Source: Eleginops maclovinus (Eukaryota > Chordata > Actinopteri > Perciformes > Eleginopidae). Taken from it: DNA of 64,000 nt. Position numbers and translations under genes: made by a program. The stretch spans positions 19,579,648-19,643,647 of the forward strand of contig NC_086364.1 of NCBI RefSeq assembly GCF_036324505.1, written 5' to 3'. Shown one piece after another: positions 11,975-34,770 of this stretch (position 1 is its first letter; each line of letters begins with the position of its first letter). The notes below the pieces were generated by a model. It was not told the origin of the DNA, did no database searches, and saw only the letters and a program-made list of their open reading frames with translations.

Positions 11975-12535
11975 TCAGAAATCCTTGATTAGTCCCACAG
12001 CGGGGACCTTTACATTTGTTACAGCAGAAGCGGCACAGCACAGTACGTACACATCCATGGCTAAGAAATGATGAGCAGCATGTTCAGAACTGAGTGACGT
12101 GTAATGTAAGGTGTATTATAGAAGGGCGTCTACCAGGAGCTGTGCTGGTTGTAAAGTCTGATCGATGCAGGAAGGAAGGACCTGCGGTATCTCTCTGTGA
12201 GACACCGCGGGTGCAGCAGCCTGTCACTGAAGGAGCTGCACAGTGTGGACAGGGTGTCCTGGAGCGGGTGGGACGCATTGTGCAGCAGGGAGGAAAGCCT
12301 GGCTGCCATTCTCCTGTCTCCCACCACATCCACAGTGTACAGAGGACTCCCCAGGACCGAGCTGGCCTTATTTACCCATCTCTTCCCATCAGTATCGGAG
12401 AAGATGGCTGATCTGATGCCACCACATAGTCACAGAGGGCCCCCTGACCCCCAAAAGGCCTCAGTCTCCTCAGCAGGTACAGTCTGCTCTGTCCCTTCTT
12501 GGAGAGTCATCAGAGAACTTCTGCAGGTGTTCAAT
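11975..12535 (-). mobile_element. 3' fragment of a non-LTR retrotransposon between the LLGL1 and FLII 3' ends
   Basis: On the minus strand a reading near 12333-12130 gives a peptide with LSSLLHNASHPLQDTLSTL and DRLLHPRCLTERYRRSFLP followed by ASIRLYN, which I recognise as the C-terminal end of fish LINE reverse-transcriptase ORFs. Lower coordinates (about 11975-12030, agaatcagaaatccttgattagtcccac) look like the inverted 3' tail common to these LINEs. It is truncated and broken by stops. The family (Rex1-like or related) is inference. Confidence 0.65.
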
Positions 12536-12801
12536 GTAGTATGTCAAAAAAAGGTTTATAGTAAAATACGTCTGGCATAAAAAAGGCATGCTACAAAAGC
12601 TCCATAAGGGTCGAAGTAAAATATATTTTGAGATGATACCGTATATTATTTTTAAAGTCATGGTAATGTCATAAAAAGTGATAAACCACATACACCTTTC
12701 CCAGCAGTGTTTGCAGAAACACAGCTCCCCTCACAACACACGTGTAAAATGACATAACAGTGCAGAAACAAGGCAAAATGACAAAAAATGTGATGTGAAA
12801 T

Positions 12802-12807
12802 TTTATT
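12802..12807 (-). terminator. flii: Candidate polyadenylation signal, FLII
   Basis: TTTATT on the + strand reads AATAAA on the minus strand, 1.86 kb beyond the FLII stop and before the LINE fragment. It would give a 3' UTR of about 1.85 kb. A closer ATTAAA variant exists near 13155-13160. The choice is uncertain without transcripts. Confidence 0.4.
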
Positions 12808-14663
12808 TTAATATAAAATACATAAATAAAGCATCTGCAAGTGGCATCAGAAGCATGTGCACATGTTCATATACACATCCATATATGTAGAGGACTCAAA
12901 CACGCTACCAGGCATACAGTTCACCCCACAAAATAAAAAGTACAAAGGAACAAAATGATGGTAGTAGCAGGCATGTAGAGAATACGGTACGTAGATATGT
13001 GTGGTTTGGATCAATGCCTGAACTCTACACAGGTCACATGATCACTGCAGCAGTTGTGGAGTTTCTTTAAACGTTGACCCTGGAGGCTCCGATCCAGAAC
13101 CGGTTAAACTGATCGACATAAACTACTGATTGGAGATCAGTGGAACCAGAAGTCACTTTAATAACTAAGATATATCTCTCACATGCTGCAAAACATCTCC
13201 CATTAAAATCTGCAGCAACGTTTAAAACATTCATGTCTGCTTCAACTTCTAAACCTGTAGAATTAGACTTTTTCAAACATTATTAGACTCAATTTGGAAA
13301 GAAACTAGCTTTTTCTTGTTCTCTTCGCTCCAGAATAGCAAGAAAATCAACATGTTTGACAGATTGAACGCAGCCGGTGTCGTAGCAGAATACAGTATTA
13401 CTTAGTTTCAATATCTCCCGGGCTCTGCCGATTGCACATTTAAAACATTTGTCCCTAAAATTAAACATAAAACAAGACTCTGTCTCACACCTTAACTTGG
13501 ACACAACCCTTTAAGATTTCTTTGGCCAGATAAATTCAACTTTTTAATAAATGACTGTTGGAAGAATCTGAGAGGTGACCAATCAGCCGTCCCTATTTCA
13601 ATGAAGGTGGGGCAAACAGACAAACATACCATAAGTATATTCCAGAAAACAGACAAAAATATAGGTAAAAACAGACATTCCTCAGAAAAACTATTATAGT
13701 GCTGTTTTCTGTTTTGTCCCTTGAATGAGTGGTGCAGGAATGAGTCCCAAAACCAGGTAATGAGTTAGCAGTTTACCATTTCTTGTTTGCTCAAGACAAA
13801 ATCCATGTTTGTTTTTTTATGTGTTTTTGGTTAGATGCCTGAAACAAGGTTAAGACATTTTCAAGTGTTGTTCTAGGACAAATATTCTGTCACAAAATAC
13901 CCCACTGCCAACTGTCTGAAGCAATAATGGCAGTTGATAACAAGAGCCTAATGAGACGACCAAACGCCATCATGACAAACATTAAACTGCTTTATCTTAG
14001 CGGTGTTGACGTGAAGCCATGCGACCGCGATGTAGTTCGTCTATGTCCGAGTAATAGCTTCTTACTTCTGGCTGTTGCATTTACGCTTTAAAGATGGTCT
14101 TAATGTGTGGGAATATCCTGCTCAACTAAACGTGGAAATATCATGAGCTTGTGTTTTCCACAGAGCATGTTTACTACAATCCAAATGAATCCCATTAGCT
14201 TTTTGCTCTGACGTCCCTTGCAATGCTAACTTCCAGGTCGGCTTACAGAAGAGCCTCATCGCCGCACCACTCGCAGCAGAACGGGTCGATATATCAGGGT
14301 GTTCAGCTCCCTTTGGGTTTCTATAAAGCCTCTGTACACAGAATTCATCCCAAACATTCCCTCTCATTTAACAACAGGATTCAGATGCTGCCGAAAAGCT
14401 TGTCGAAAAAAAAGGGATATTTTGCAGTTTGTCCCGAAGAAGAGGAACAGCTTCTTGACCAAAATAACTTTTTGAAGTTAAGCTGAACTTTAAATCTGTT
14501 TTTGGCAGGAGGGAGGAGGGGGGGGAGGGGGGGAGGCAATCAGAGCTCATGTAAAGCTGGCTTAGGCAAAGACATCCTCATCATCTTACTGGAAGAAAAT
14601 GACATGTCAGCGGATACGTTTGATGCGCGCGTGTGTGTGTGTGGGCGAGCGTTCTGGGTTTGT
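12808..14663 (-). other. flii: Presumed FLII 3' UTR / downstream region
   Basis: No coding exon was seen. Short readings at 13067-13504 on the minus strand have no recognisable family and may belong to an old repeat. The G-rich stretch at 14507-14536 is low complexity. The extent of the UTR depends on which polyadenylation signal is used. Confidence 0.4.
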
Positions 14664-26475
<11,812 letters not shown>

Positions 26476-26600
26476 TTCTGGATGCTTTATCAGCTGCTCT
26501 GCCCTCAACTGTCTATTTTGGTAGAGGCAGGGAGGGATGTGGCTGCGGTACGCTTCTTCTTCGTTGGTTTTAATGGCGGGCGACACACCAACGTTTAAAG
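26476..26600 (-). promoter_or_regulatory. flii: FLII 5' UTR / proximal promoter region
   Basis: Sequence immediately upstream of the FLII ATG. The + strand word taatggcgggcg (ATGGCGG at 26573-26579) resembles a YY1-type site commonly found near housekeeping gene starts. No TATA box was seen. The transcription start is not determinable from sequence. Confidence 0.35.
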
Positions 26601-26871
26601 GTGCATAGTGCCACCTACCGTACCGGAGTGTGTGCCTTTTATTTACATTTATTGAAATGATTAAATTAAACGGGAACTACGATGCTATATTCTATATTTA
26701 AATAAAGTCCTTTGAAACTGGCTGCCTCCTAGTACTAGGATGGGTTAAATGCAGAGTACCAATTTCACTGTGTGTGCTCTGCTGTGTGCATGTTTGTGAG
26801 ACTAATAAAGAGGGTTTCATCCTCCGATTCTATCTATCTTCTTAGTTTGACAATTATAATACTACAACAAG

Positions 26872-27075
26872 ATTCAAGATTCAATGATTTATTGTGATAT
26901 GGACTGTAAAGTGTAGATATGGAAAAGCTTAAGTCCCAGGCTCCTCTAACAATGCAACATGAATATATATCGAACATAAAACCAATACAAATAGTGAAAG
27001 AAATGAGTGCAGGAACAAGTCTATATATACATGTAAATTGAGTATGATATATACAGTGTAATGAAATTAAATACT
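26872..27075. repeat. Probable 3'-end fragment of a fish retroelement
   Basis: The stretch beginning attcaagattcaatgatttattgtgatatgg and ending near acagtgtaatgaaatt resembles the inverted 3' UTR sequence common to fish LINEs. There is no coding portion. This is recognised by resemblance only. Confidence 0.4.
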
Positions 27076-27391
27076 ATGTATTACCTTGATAACTATTTAG
27101 ATAAGTAAATAGCAAGATGACAACAGATAAATGCTTATAGAGGCACCTTACAGAGCTAGGGTGTTTAATAGTCTTTGGCCAGTGGAATCAAATCTGTAAT
27201 GCAAGTAACTCTTTGCAATATGATTTTACCTCTGTGATCTAGCTTCTACCACATTCTACATGTTGTTTTTTAAATACATATCCCTTCAGTATTTGTCTTT
27301 CTCCAGTGAATCTTCTTCAACCTAATAGACCACAAACTGTGTTGGGTAGTTTTAATTTACAGTCTATGATCAGGAGTCAAAGCTTTTACTG

Positions 27392-27515
<124 letters not shown>

Positions 27516-27881
27516 TAAACCGTTAAATTAGGTAATAAATCAATAGATAGATTGGATCTTTTTCTGATAGACCTCTATAGTCGGACCCTATGGAGATTAA
27601 AATAATGCATAAAGTATTCAGACCTAAAGCACTTTGGCAAAAAAGTAAAAAATGTAATTGCAAAGGAAGTGTTTTCCTTCATAAGGAATTAAAACTGGTA
27701 ATAGGTATTTACTGTGACAGTAAATGATGTACTCAACGATTTTTAAAATTTCAATCAACTTCACTTTGTCTCAGTTTTGCTCCCCCTTTTCACTTTCTTC
27801 AATTCTCTTCAATGGCCTCAAACGTCTTCTCATCTGGACAAAATGTCCCAACCATTTACAACACTCATTTGTGATTTTCTC

Positions 27882-28530
27882 CATGTAGGTTGGATTGTAC
27901 TCTATCGCTGAAAAGTAACTGTTGTGAAAGGATTTGTATCACAGAGTTGCAACAGTGAGCATTGCAAACGCCTTAACTCACAAGTCCCCTTCGATGAGCT
28001 CTTTAAAGTGTAGTTACCAACAGTGTTCAGTGAAACTCCATGATAGATGGTTACAATGCCAGGAAAGTTGTGAGGAAAGCAGAAGGTATTGTCCATTAAA
28101 TTGACACTGGTCTAACCCCATGCAGGAAGTTCGGCTAGCTAGGTGGGCACAGGAATTAGGCCGTTGTTTGAACTGTCTACTTGGATCGTTTAGCTAGTGT
28201 CAATGTCACAGGACGATATTTCACCAAACTGGTTGGTAAGACTTAGTTTAAGTTCAGTTTACCACGAAACCCTCTGATGCAGAGAGATGGGGCAGCTTCT
28301 TTTATCCTCTCCTCATGCTCTTTGATTGTAAAAGGGTTGTTCGCCATCTTCGTTGGTTTTATCCGAACCCAGTTTCCCAAGAGATACCGTCCGAGTTTGG
28401 TGTTTTATTCATTTATTGAATGATAAATAAACGGCTCGATGCTTATTCAATTTATAAAGTACTTTGAAACGCTCTCAGTCTAGAAACAGCGATTTCATGT
28501 GTATGTTCGATTTTTGGACTAAAAAATTAT
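27882..28530 (-). pseudogene. Block B', degenerate second copy of the FLII exon-1/promoter segment
   Basis: Collinear with about 25960-26810 in the same orientation but shorter and full of small indels. Matching landmarks include ccatgtaggtt...ggattgtactct, tcacagagtt, gccaggaaa, gttcggcta, gactgtcta, aactggttggtaagactta (opposite aactggttggaagactta at the exon-1 donor), cctctgatg, cttcgttggtttt, tttattgaa and tactttgaaac. The ATG and reading frame of FLII exon 1 are not preserved, so it cannot supply a first exon. It may be an old duplication, or a poorly polished duplicate of the same locus in the assembly. Confidence 0.7.
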
Positions 28531-28567
28531 TGATTTAACTAAAAGTTACAATTGAATAAAAATAGAC

Positions 28568-28700
28568 ATGATGTCATCCTGTACTGGCTGATATTAGCAG
28601 CCAGTCATTTAACAATAAAGTTATTTATCCAGCTTCGTACTATTCTCATATCATACCAACATGGCAGCTAGCATTACGTACACAAATAGTTCTGACAGTT
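28568..28700 (+). repeat. Block A', second copy of the near-identical direct repeat
   Basis: 133 bp, almost identical to 25664-25791, placed after block B' whereas the first copy precedes block B. High identity contrasts with the heavy divergence of the neighbouring B' block. Confidence 0.9.
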
Positions 28701-29510
28701 CCCTGCCAAACAGCATGCTGGGTAGAGCTCACTCATTGCTAGGGGATGCAATATGCCAAGCAATGTTTATTACTAAGGACCCAAGGAAGCAAGTGTCGGA
28801 TATAAAGTTGTTTTTCTTGAGAAACCAGCAAATCTAGAAGCCAGGACATGTTTTGAGTACTGCACTTGTAAATGTTAAAAATGTAAAACACACAATTCCT
28901 CTGCACTTTTTTTACTTTACGTTTTCCATTTTTACTGCTCTTCTCCTTTTACAGTAGAGTAGAGTAGACGCTCTGCAGAGGGCACTGGATGAAGTCTGTC
29001 CTCAATAGAAATGTTAAGAAACTGGACAATCAGTCATGTTGAACAGCCTGATGCAAAGCCTGGACTGACTGCGTGAGTCATCAAAGACATGCACATTATA
29101 GAAAACAATCAATGTGGTCTAACTGCTTTTGCTCATGAGTCAAGTCTATGTGTCTGAACAGGTGATCTTACAACACATCACATCAAGAACATTGATAGCA
29201 GGTTCTGCAGGTTCTACATTTGATTTCAGACTTATCTAAGGAAGTCTTTGGACAATGTATGCAAGTGAGTAATACAAATTAAACTTAGCAAGCAAATGCT
29301 TAGCCGAAGTAACCTTTGCACCTACGTTACTTTGCATCAGTTCCAGCTCATGTAAACAATATGACATGATTCCTTAAAGCTTAGGTGGGTAGTATTTTAG
29401 ACACTTTGTCACAAAACTACATCTCCCATATTACTCAATTAAAAACATTCCTTGCCAAGGCGTTTACTGTCAAAGGACTGAAATGGGACTGCCTGACAGG
29501 TAAACTATAA
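28701..29510. other. Intergenic sequence, nothing recognised
   Basis: Between the duplicated blocks and the tetranucleotide-repeat tract. No coding exon or element was seen. Confidence 0.5.
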
Positions 29511-30152
29511 GCCTACTTCTCTACCTGCCTCTCTACCTACCTGCCTCGCTATCTGCCTCTCTATCTGCCTCTCTACCTACCTGCCTCTCTACCTGCCTGC
29601 CTCTCTACCTGCCTGTTTCTATACCTACCTGCCTCTCTACCTACCTGCCTCTCTACCTGCCTGCCTCTCTACCTGCCTCTCTACCTACCTGCCTCTCTAC
29701 CTGCCTGCCTCTCTATCTACCTGTTTCTCTACCTGCCTGCCTCTCTACCTGCCTCTCTATCTGCCTCTCTACCTACCTGCCTTTCTATCTGCTTCTCTAC
29801 CTACCTGCCTCTCTATCTGCCTATCTACCTACCTACCTGCCTCTCTATCTGCCTCTCGATCTGCCTCTCTATCTACCTGCCTCTCTATCTGCCTATCTAC
29901 CTACCTGCCTCTCTATCTGCCTCTCTATCTGCCTATCTACCTACCTGCCTCTCTATCTGCCTCTCTATCTGCCTCTCTATCTGCCTCTCTACCTACCTGC
30001 CTCTCTATCTGCCTCTCTTCCTACCTGCCTCTCTATCTGCCTCTCTATCTGCCTCTCTATCTGCCTCTCTACCTACCTGCCTCTCTATCTGCCTCTCTTC
30101 CTACCTATCTACCTACCTGCCTCTCTACCTGCCTCTCTACCTGCCTCTCTAC
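29511..30152. repeat. Compound CTGC/CTCT/CTAC tetranucleotide tract, about 640 bp
   Basis: Continuous array of CTGC, CTCT, CTAC and CTAT tetranucleotides arranged as 12- to 20-bp higher-order units such as ctgcctctctac and ctgcctctctatctgc. One strand is almost pure pyrimidine with regular A or G steps. There are no unique spacers, so it is not a CRISPR-like array. Confidence 0.95.
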
Positions 30153-30965
30153 TAACACATGTTCAACTGTCTTCATTCATTTACAAAACTCTAATTTATC
30201 TGTATCTGTTTTGTTCATGATGAATAATGTATCATCGAGTCCAGTGTGTCCCAATCCCAACCTGGAGAAAACTGTACATTATTTTCTGCAAATTCCCTTT
30301 AAACTTTGATAGTCTGACATACCTTTTGAATAGTAAAGTAATCATTACTGCCACCGCCTGTTTCGGAATGTGTGCTAAAGGTTATAATAATGAGTGCCTA
30401 CAGCGTCACCTAGTGATCATAACCAGGGATTACAATGCACCCAGGGCTGTGTGGGTGTCCCGATTTCAATCAGGACTTGCTAATTAAGGTGTCTTATTTA
30501 AAAGCTCAGACTAAAGATTTAAATTAAATTAAACACATTACCTTTAGATAACAACACTTTTATTTAGCAAAACATTATGGGAGTGTGGGGCACTAGATTA
30601 ATTCGATTCCATTCTCAGGAATCTATTTGTGTTAGGGATTATGAGTTGCACATTTCCTTTTCCTAACCCTAATGTAGGCTACAGTAAAAAATGCAGTTAC
30701 ATAGAAACTGTCAAGTCATTAAGAGATAGCGATAGTAAAACCGGAAGAGGTATAACGTGTTTTCAAAATAAGAACGTTTCTCAAGAAAGCTTATGATGCA
30801 TGATGACGTCTTGAGAAAAAATGTTTTATTTTGAAGGGCTGTTGAAGCAGTGGAATCGGAAGTGTTTTGTATGAGATCCTCCCCGTCAGCTGTGCAGTTA
30901 AATATCCGTCGCTTAGCCAGCCAAGAAAAACATTAAATAAAAAAAGCTATTTTAGTTTTTACATT
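30153..30965. other. DESI1 upstream region
   Basis: About 800 bp before the DESI1 ATG. No TATA box or recognisable element was identified with confidence. The 5' UTR is included here but its start is unknown. Confidence 0.4.
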
Positions 30966-33358
30966 ATGGATAAGAATATAACGCGATACAATGTTCAGCT
31001 ATATATTTATGATTTATCGAGAGGAATGGCCCGCAGCCTTAGTCCCATCATGTTAGGTAAGTGCAGATACAAAATCCGGCCTTGGACACAAACAGAGGTT
31101 TTATTATATATGTATTAACAGTTTTTTAACACTGTTTTTGTATTCAATTATTACCGTTCAGTAAACTGATATTTAGTTATATTATTTTATACATTTATTT
31201 TGAAAATATAATGTGAATCGTGACTAATATCTTCATTTTAAGGAATGGTTTAGGTCTTTATTATGGGTTGATAATAAACTCACTCACTTGATATTTACAG
31301 CTGCTCTGAATATCGACTGCAAACCATTTATTTTCGACACTTTTTTCCTTTTTTTGTTACAGGAAAGCAACTGGATGGTATATGGTATGAACCTTTTTCT
31401 TTTATTTTGACAGCTGTCTTGTTTGAGACCTAAAAAGACCTATTGAGTTATGAAAACATTGCTTGTCTAGGCCAGTCACCCATTAATTATCACAGAAAAC
31501 ACATTAGTTAATTTAATAAAATATTGTAATAATTACTCGAAATGTTTTCTTTAATTAAAGGCTGAAATTTAGGATTATTTTTCATTGATTCATTGAATAT
31601 TGATAAACCATTTGGTCAGTACAATGGCAAGAATAAAAAAGAAAAATATCCATCTTTTTTTTTTAAATCCAAGGTATCTCTTTTATTGTCTTTTTTTTAC
31701 TCGAAAATCATAAAATATTCACTAAAAATTATTTAACAAGTCTGAAAATTTGAAACTGAACAGGCATACTTTTAAAAAATGATCAATCAGTTGGTTGCCA
31801 TTTATTTTTGCGTCATTTAGCTTATTAATACAGCAACTAATTGTTGCAGCTCTACCTTATATTGTTATTTATTGAGGTTTTTTTCATTTGTTTTGGTTTA
31901 TATTATTTTTAAACCAAATTAAGGATATCCTAAAATACAGAATTATTTGACAATATAAGAAAATTGTATAAAAAATCACATACTTAGAGAGTCCATTATA
32001 AAAATCCATTTATCAAAGGCTCGGTTTGTAGTTTGTCTAACTGGTTTATGGCTTGCTCTTTTGTAAAGAGACACTAAGTTACCACTTTAAATAAATACAA
32101 TTAAACTGTTATGATCTGTATTTACCTCTTTGTTCATTTTGGGTTTTCTTCCAGGCACACAGCTATAGTGGCATACGGTGATGAGTTCTTCTTTGGAGGG
32201 GAGGGGATCTCCAGCTGTCCGCCGGTGAGTCTGTATAAAGGGGACTGACTTCTTTCACAACTGTTATTTTCCACATACTCAAGAAGGAAAATCCTGCAAA
32301 CGAAAAGTTACAGTGGAGAGATTTACAAACATTTCGTAGTTTGATTTCATAACAATTCAGAAAAATCGTTTAGAACTTAATTAAAAATTATTTTTAAAAA
32401 ATGTTTCAGTCTAAGCAATGGTTATATGTATTACTTCAATCTGTTTAACCTATTCACCCATCTTGTAAACTGTAAATCATTTTAGGTTTAATATATTTTT
32501 AAAGGCCGTTTTCTCAGAATGAGTTATTTCTTATACCCTGAGCATACTTAAACAGGCCCATTCAATGACCCCTGCTCTTATCAACAGCTATAACACGACA
32601 TGTAAATGTTATGAGACATTGTCTGTTGTGTGTTTGTCAGGGTGGGACGATGCTGGGTCCTCCAGACACAGTAGTGGAGCTTGGCGAGACCGAAGTATCT
32701 GAGGAGATCTTCATGGAGTACCTCTCTTCCCTGGGAGAAAGCACATACAGGTGGAGTGACTGATATACAGCTCTTCTTCAAGGCTATACAAATTAAGACA
32801 TGTAGTAAATATTTAAGACAAAAGATGCTCACTCAGTTCTCAAAGTTTGGTTGTTGTAACGTGTGGCTAATTTCACAACTTTTTTTTGGGGTTCAGAGGT
32901 GACAGGTATCGTCTGTTTGAGCACAACTGCAACACCTTCACCAACGAGGTTGCTCAGTTCATGACGGGCAACTCCATCCCATCCTACATCACCGACCTTC
33001 CATCAGAAGTCCTCTCCACGTGAGTGTTTAACTCAATCTGTCCTCTTCCTGTGATTTCAATCGAAGGTTTAAGACAATATAATGTAAAAAAGTCACAATA
33101 ATAATCATTTTAAATGTGAAAATAGTTGAACTAACATCAAGCTTCTGGAAATTGTAGTCAAACCAGTTTATTACATGTGGTTTATACTGCATGTAAAAGG
33201 ACTCAAATCAATTTTAAGAACCCTGGCTGCTGGTATAAAATATCTAAACTTTTCTGTCTATCTCCAGACCGTTCGGCCAAATCCTGCGGCCGATCCTGGA
33301 CTCGATCCACATCGCCCCTCCAGGAGGAAACGTCATCAACGGGGGGAGAAATGCGTAA
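30966..33358 (+). CDS. desi1: DESI1, desumoylating isopeptidase 1 (PPPDE family, complete, 168 aa)
   Basis: Cysteine isopeptidase of the PPPDE superfamily that removes SUMO from selected substrates; the family is also reported to have depalmitoylating activity and nuclear-export roles. Six coding exons join in frame with GT-AG introns: 30966-31056, 31363-31384, 32155-32224, 32641-32750, 32897-33019, 33268-33358 (TAA at 33356-33358). The second exon is only 22 nt. The product begins [20 protein letters not shown] and keeps [16 protein letters not shown] with the catalytic His at residue 39, [40 protein letters not shown] with the catalytic Cys at residue 109, and the C-terminal [19 protein letters not shown]. 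Length equals human DESI1 (168 aa), and it is clearly closer to DESI1 than DESI2. Fish may carry two copies; which one this is cannot be told here. Confidence 0.95.
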
Positions 33359-34153
33359 CCTGAGAGCAACAGAATCACCGTGTGCTCACAAGGTCACTTT
33401 CATTGTAGTCAGACAGTCAAAAATAATTGTCTTTCTTTCTCCTTTCCTTCTGTACATACATTACACACTATAGCATTTAAGCTAATGGCCATTTTGGAAG
33501 CTATTACTGATGAATAACCAGTGTTTTCTTAAAAAATCTACAATTTACACCTCCTTAAGATCTACATGATTTAGTTCTTGAATATTGTTAAATGGGAATC
33601 TGGCATCGAATTCAATGTACTTAGAAGAAAAACACTGATACAGTTAAGGGTTTACCAGCATAGCAGGATATAAGATGCTTTTTAACACTTAAATCTGACT
33701 TTAAAGAATGTTGCCTTCTTATATATAAATCTATGGAAAGTCAGTTGTCCAATTTAGCTTTTTTCAGAAGTGAAATATAACCGACAAATCTATATTATTG
33801 ATTCGGTGCACTGCGGCGTTACTTAGCATTTACATTTTGCGAGAAATTAAACGTTAACTCCATAACATATTGCACTTTTTACTCCATAACATTTATCTAT
33901 AGGCTGTTATTACACCACCTACAACATTAAAATACCTCTTGCGCATTGGTGCATCCAACTTAGGAAGTACATTACATTTTATACAACAAAGTAAACAATG
34001 TTCCTCAGTTGGAACTAGTTTGATTCCCATTTTGGTTTTAATTTAATAAGATTATATTTCTGTAGTTCAGTTATTTAATCATTAATTTAATTGTTTTCCA
34101 CTGACATCATTTATCTGAGTGTACACCTCTATATAGATATATTTAATATATTC

Positions 34154-34159
34154 AATAAA
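34154..34159 (+). terminator. desi1: Candidate polyadenylation signal, DESI1
   Basis: AATAAA about 800 bp after the DESI1 stop. It would give a 3' UTR from 33359 to roughly 34180. Other A-rich signals nearby cannot be excluded. Confidence 0.4.
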
Positions 34160-34563
34160 ATTAAGGAAAACCAGGTAGTTGAAGGATCTTTTAATGTCAG
34201 TCATATTTTAATTTTGCACTTTTATGGTTGTTTTGTCTATTTTTATTTGGTAGCCTGTAGTTAAATGTCCGTCATTGACCCTTTTATACCTGTAATACGT
34301 TTGTCTGTTTCTGTCGAGTTCAACTCTCATGATATGATTTGATTTGTTGCATCTTTTGTGATAAAGCAGGTCATCGATGCCTAACTCAAACTGGAGTTAT
34401 AATATATGTAGAGGTGATGTCATTATAGCAGGACTGGGATCAGTTCACTTTAAATTGAGTTATTACATGGCTTAGTTGAATACTCAATTTTGATTGGTCA
34501 ATACGGACATGTTAAGACTCCTTTGTTTACTTCTGCAACATAGTGACATCACTGTTACCGTTG

Positions 34564-34770
34564 TGCTTCTATTGGCTACACATTGTATGTGGTAGGCTAA
34601 GGGACGGGACGTCTCTAAGCGGCTGACCAATCACAACAGAGCCGCCCCAGCTAACCAATCAGAGCAGACTGGGCTCTGGTTGGAAAAATATAGACCTTTT
34701 TGAACATTAAAGCATGTAAACATGTCACATTAGAGGCAGAAAATACAAATATGAACCTGGAAATTAGCAG
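34564..34770 (+). repeat. Dispersed repeat family 1, copy 1
   Basis: Shares with 44405-44655 the sequence cttctattggct, the ccaatcacaacagagcc and aaccaatcagagcagactgggctctggtt words, and gaacattaaagcatg...acatgtcaca...acaaatatg. It lacks the middle segment (cagacagagggtgaaaagaggtgctgca) seen in the other copies. Confidence 0.8.

Noticed and set aside
13067..13504. Two minus-strand readings downstream of FLII as a small gene
   Set aside because: No splice linkage or domain was seen. They lie within the presumed FLII 3' UTR and may be old repeat sequence.
29511..30152. Possible CRISPR-like direct-repeat array
   Set aside because: There are no unique spacers, the units grade into one another, and the context is a vertebrate genome. 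It is a tetranucleotide satellite.
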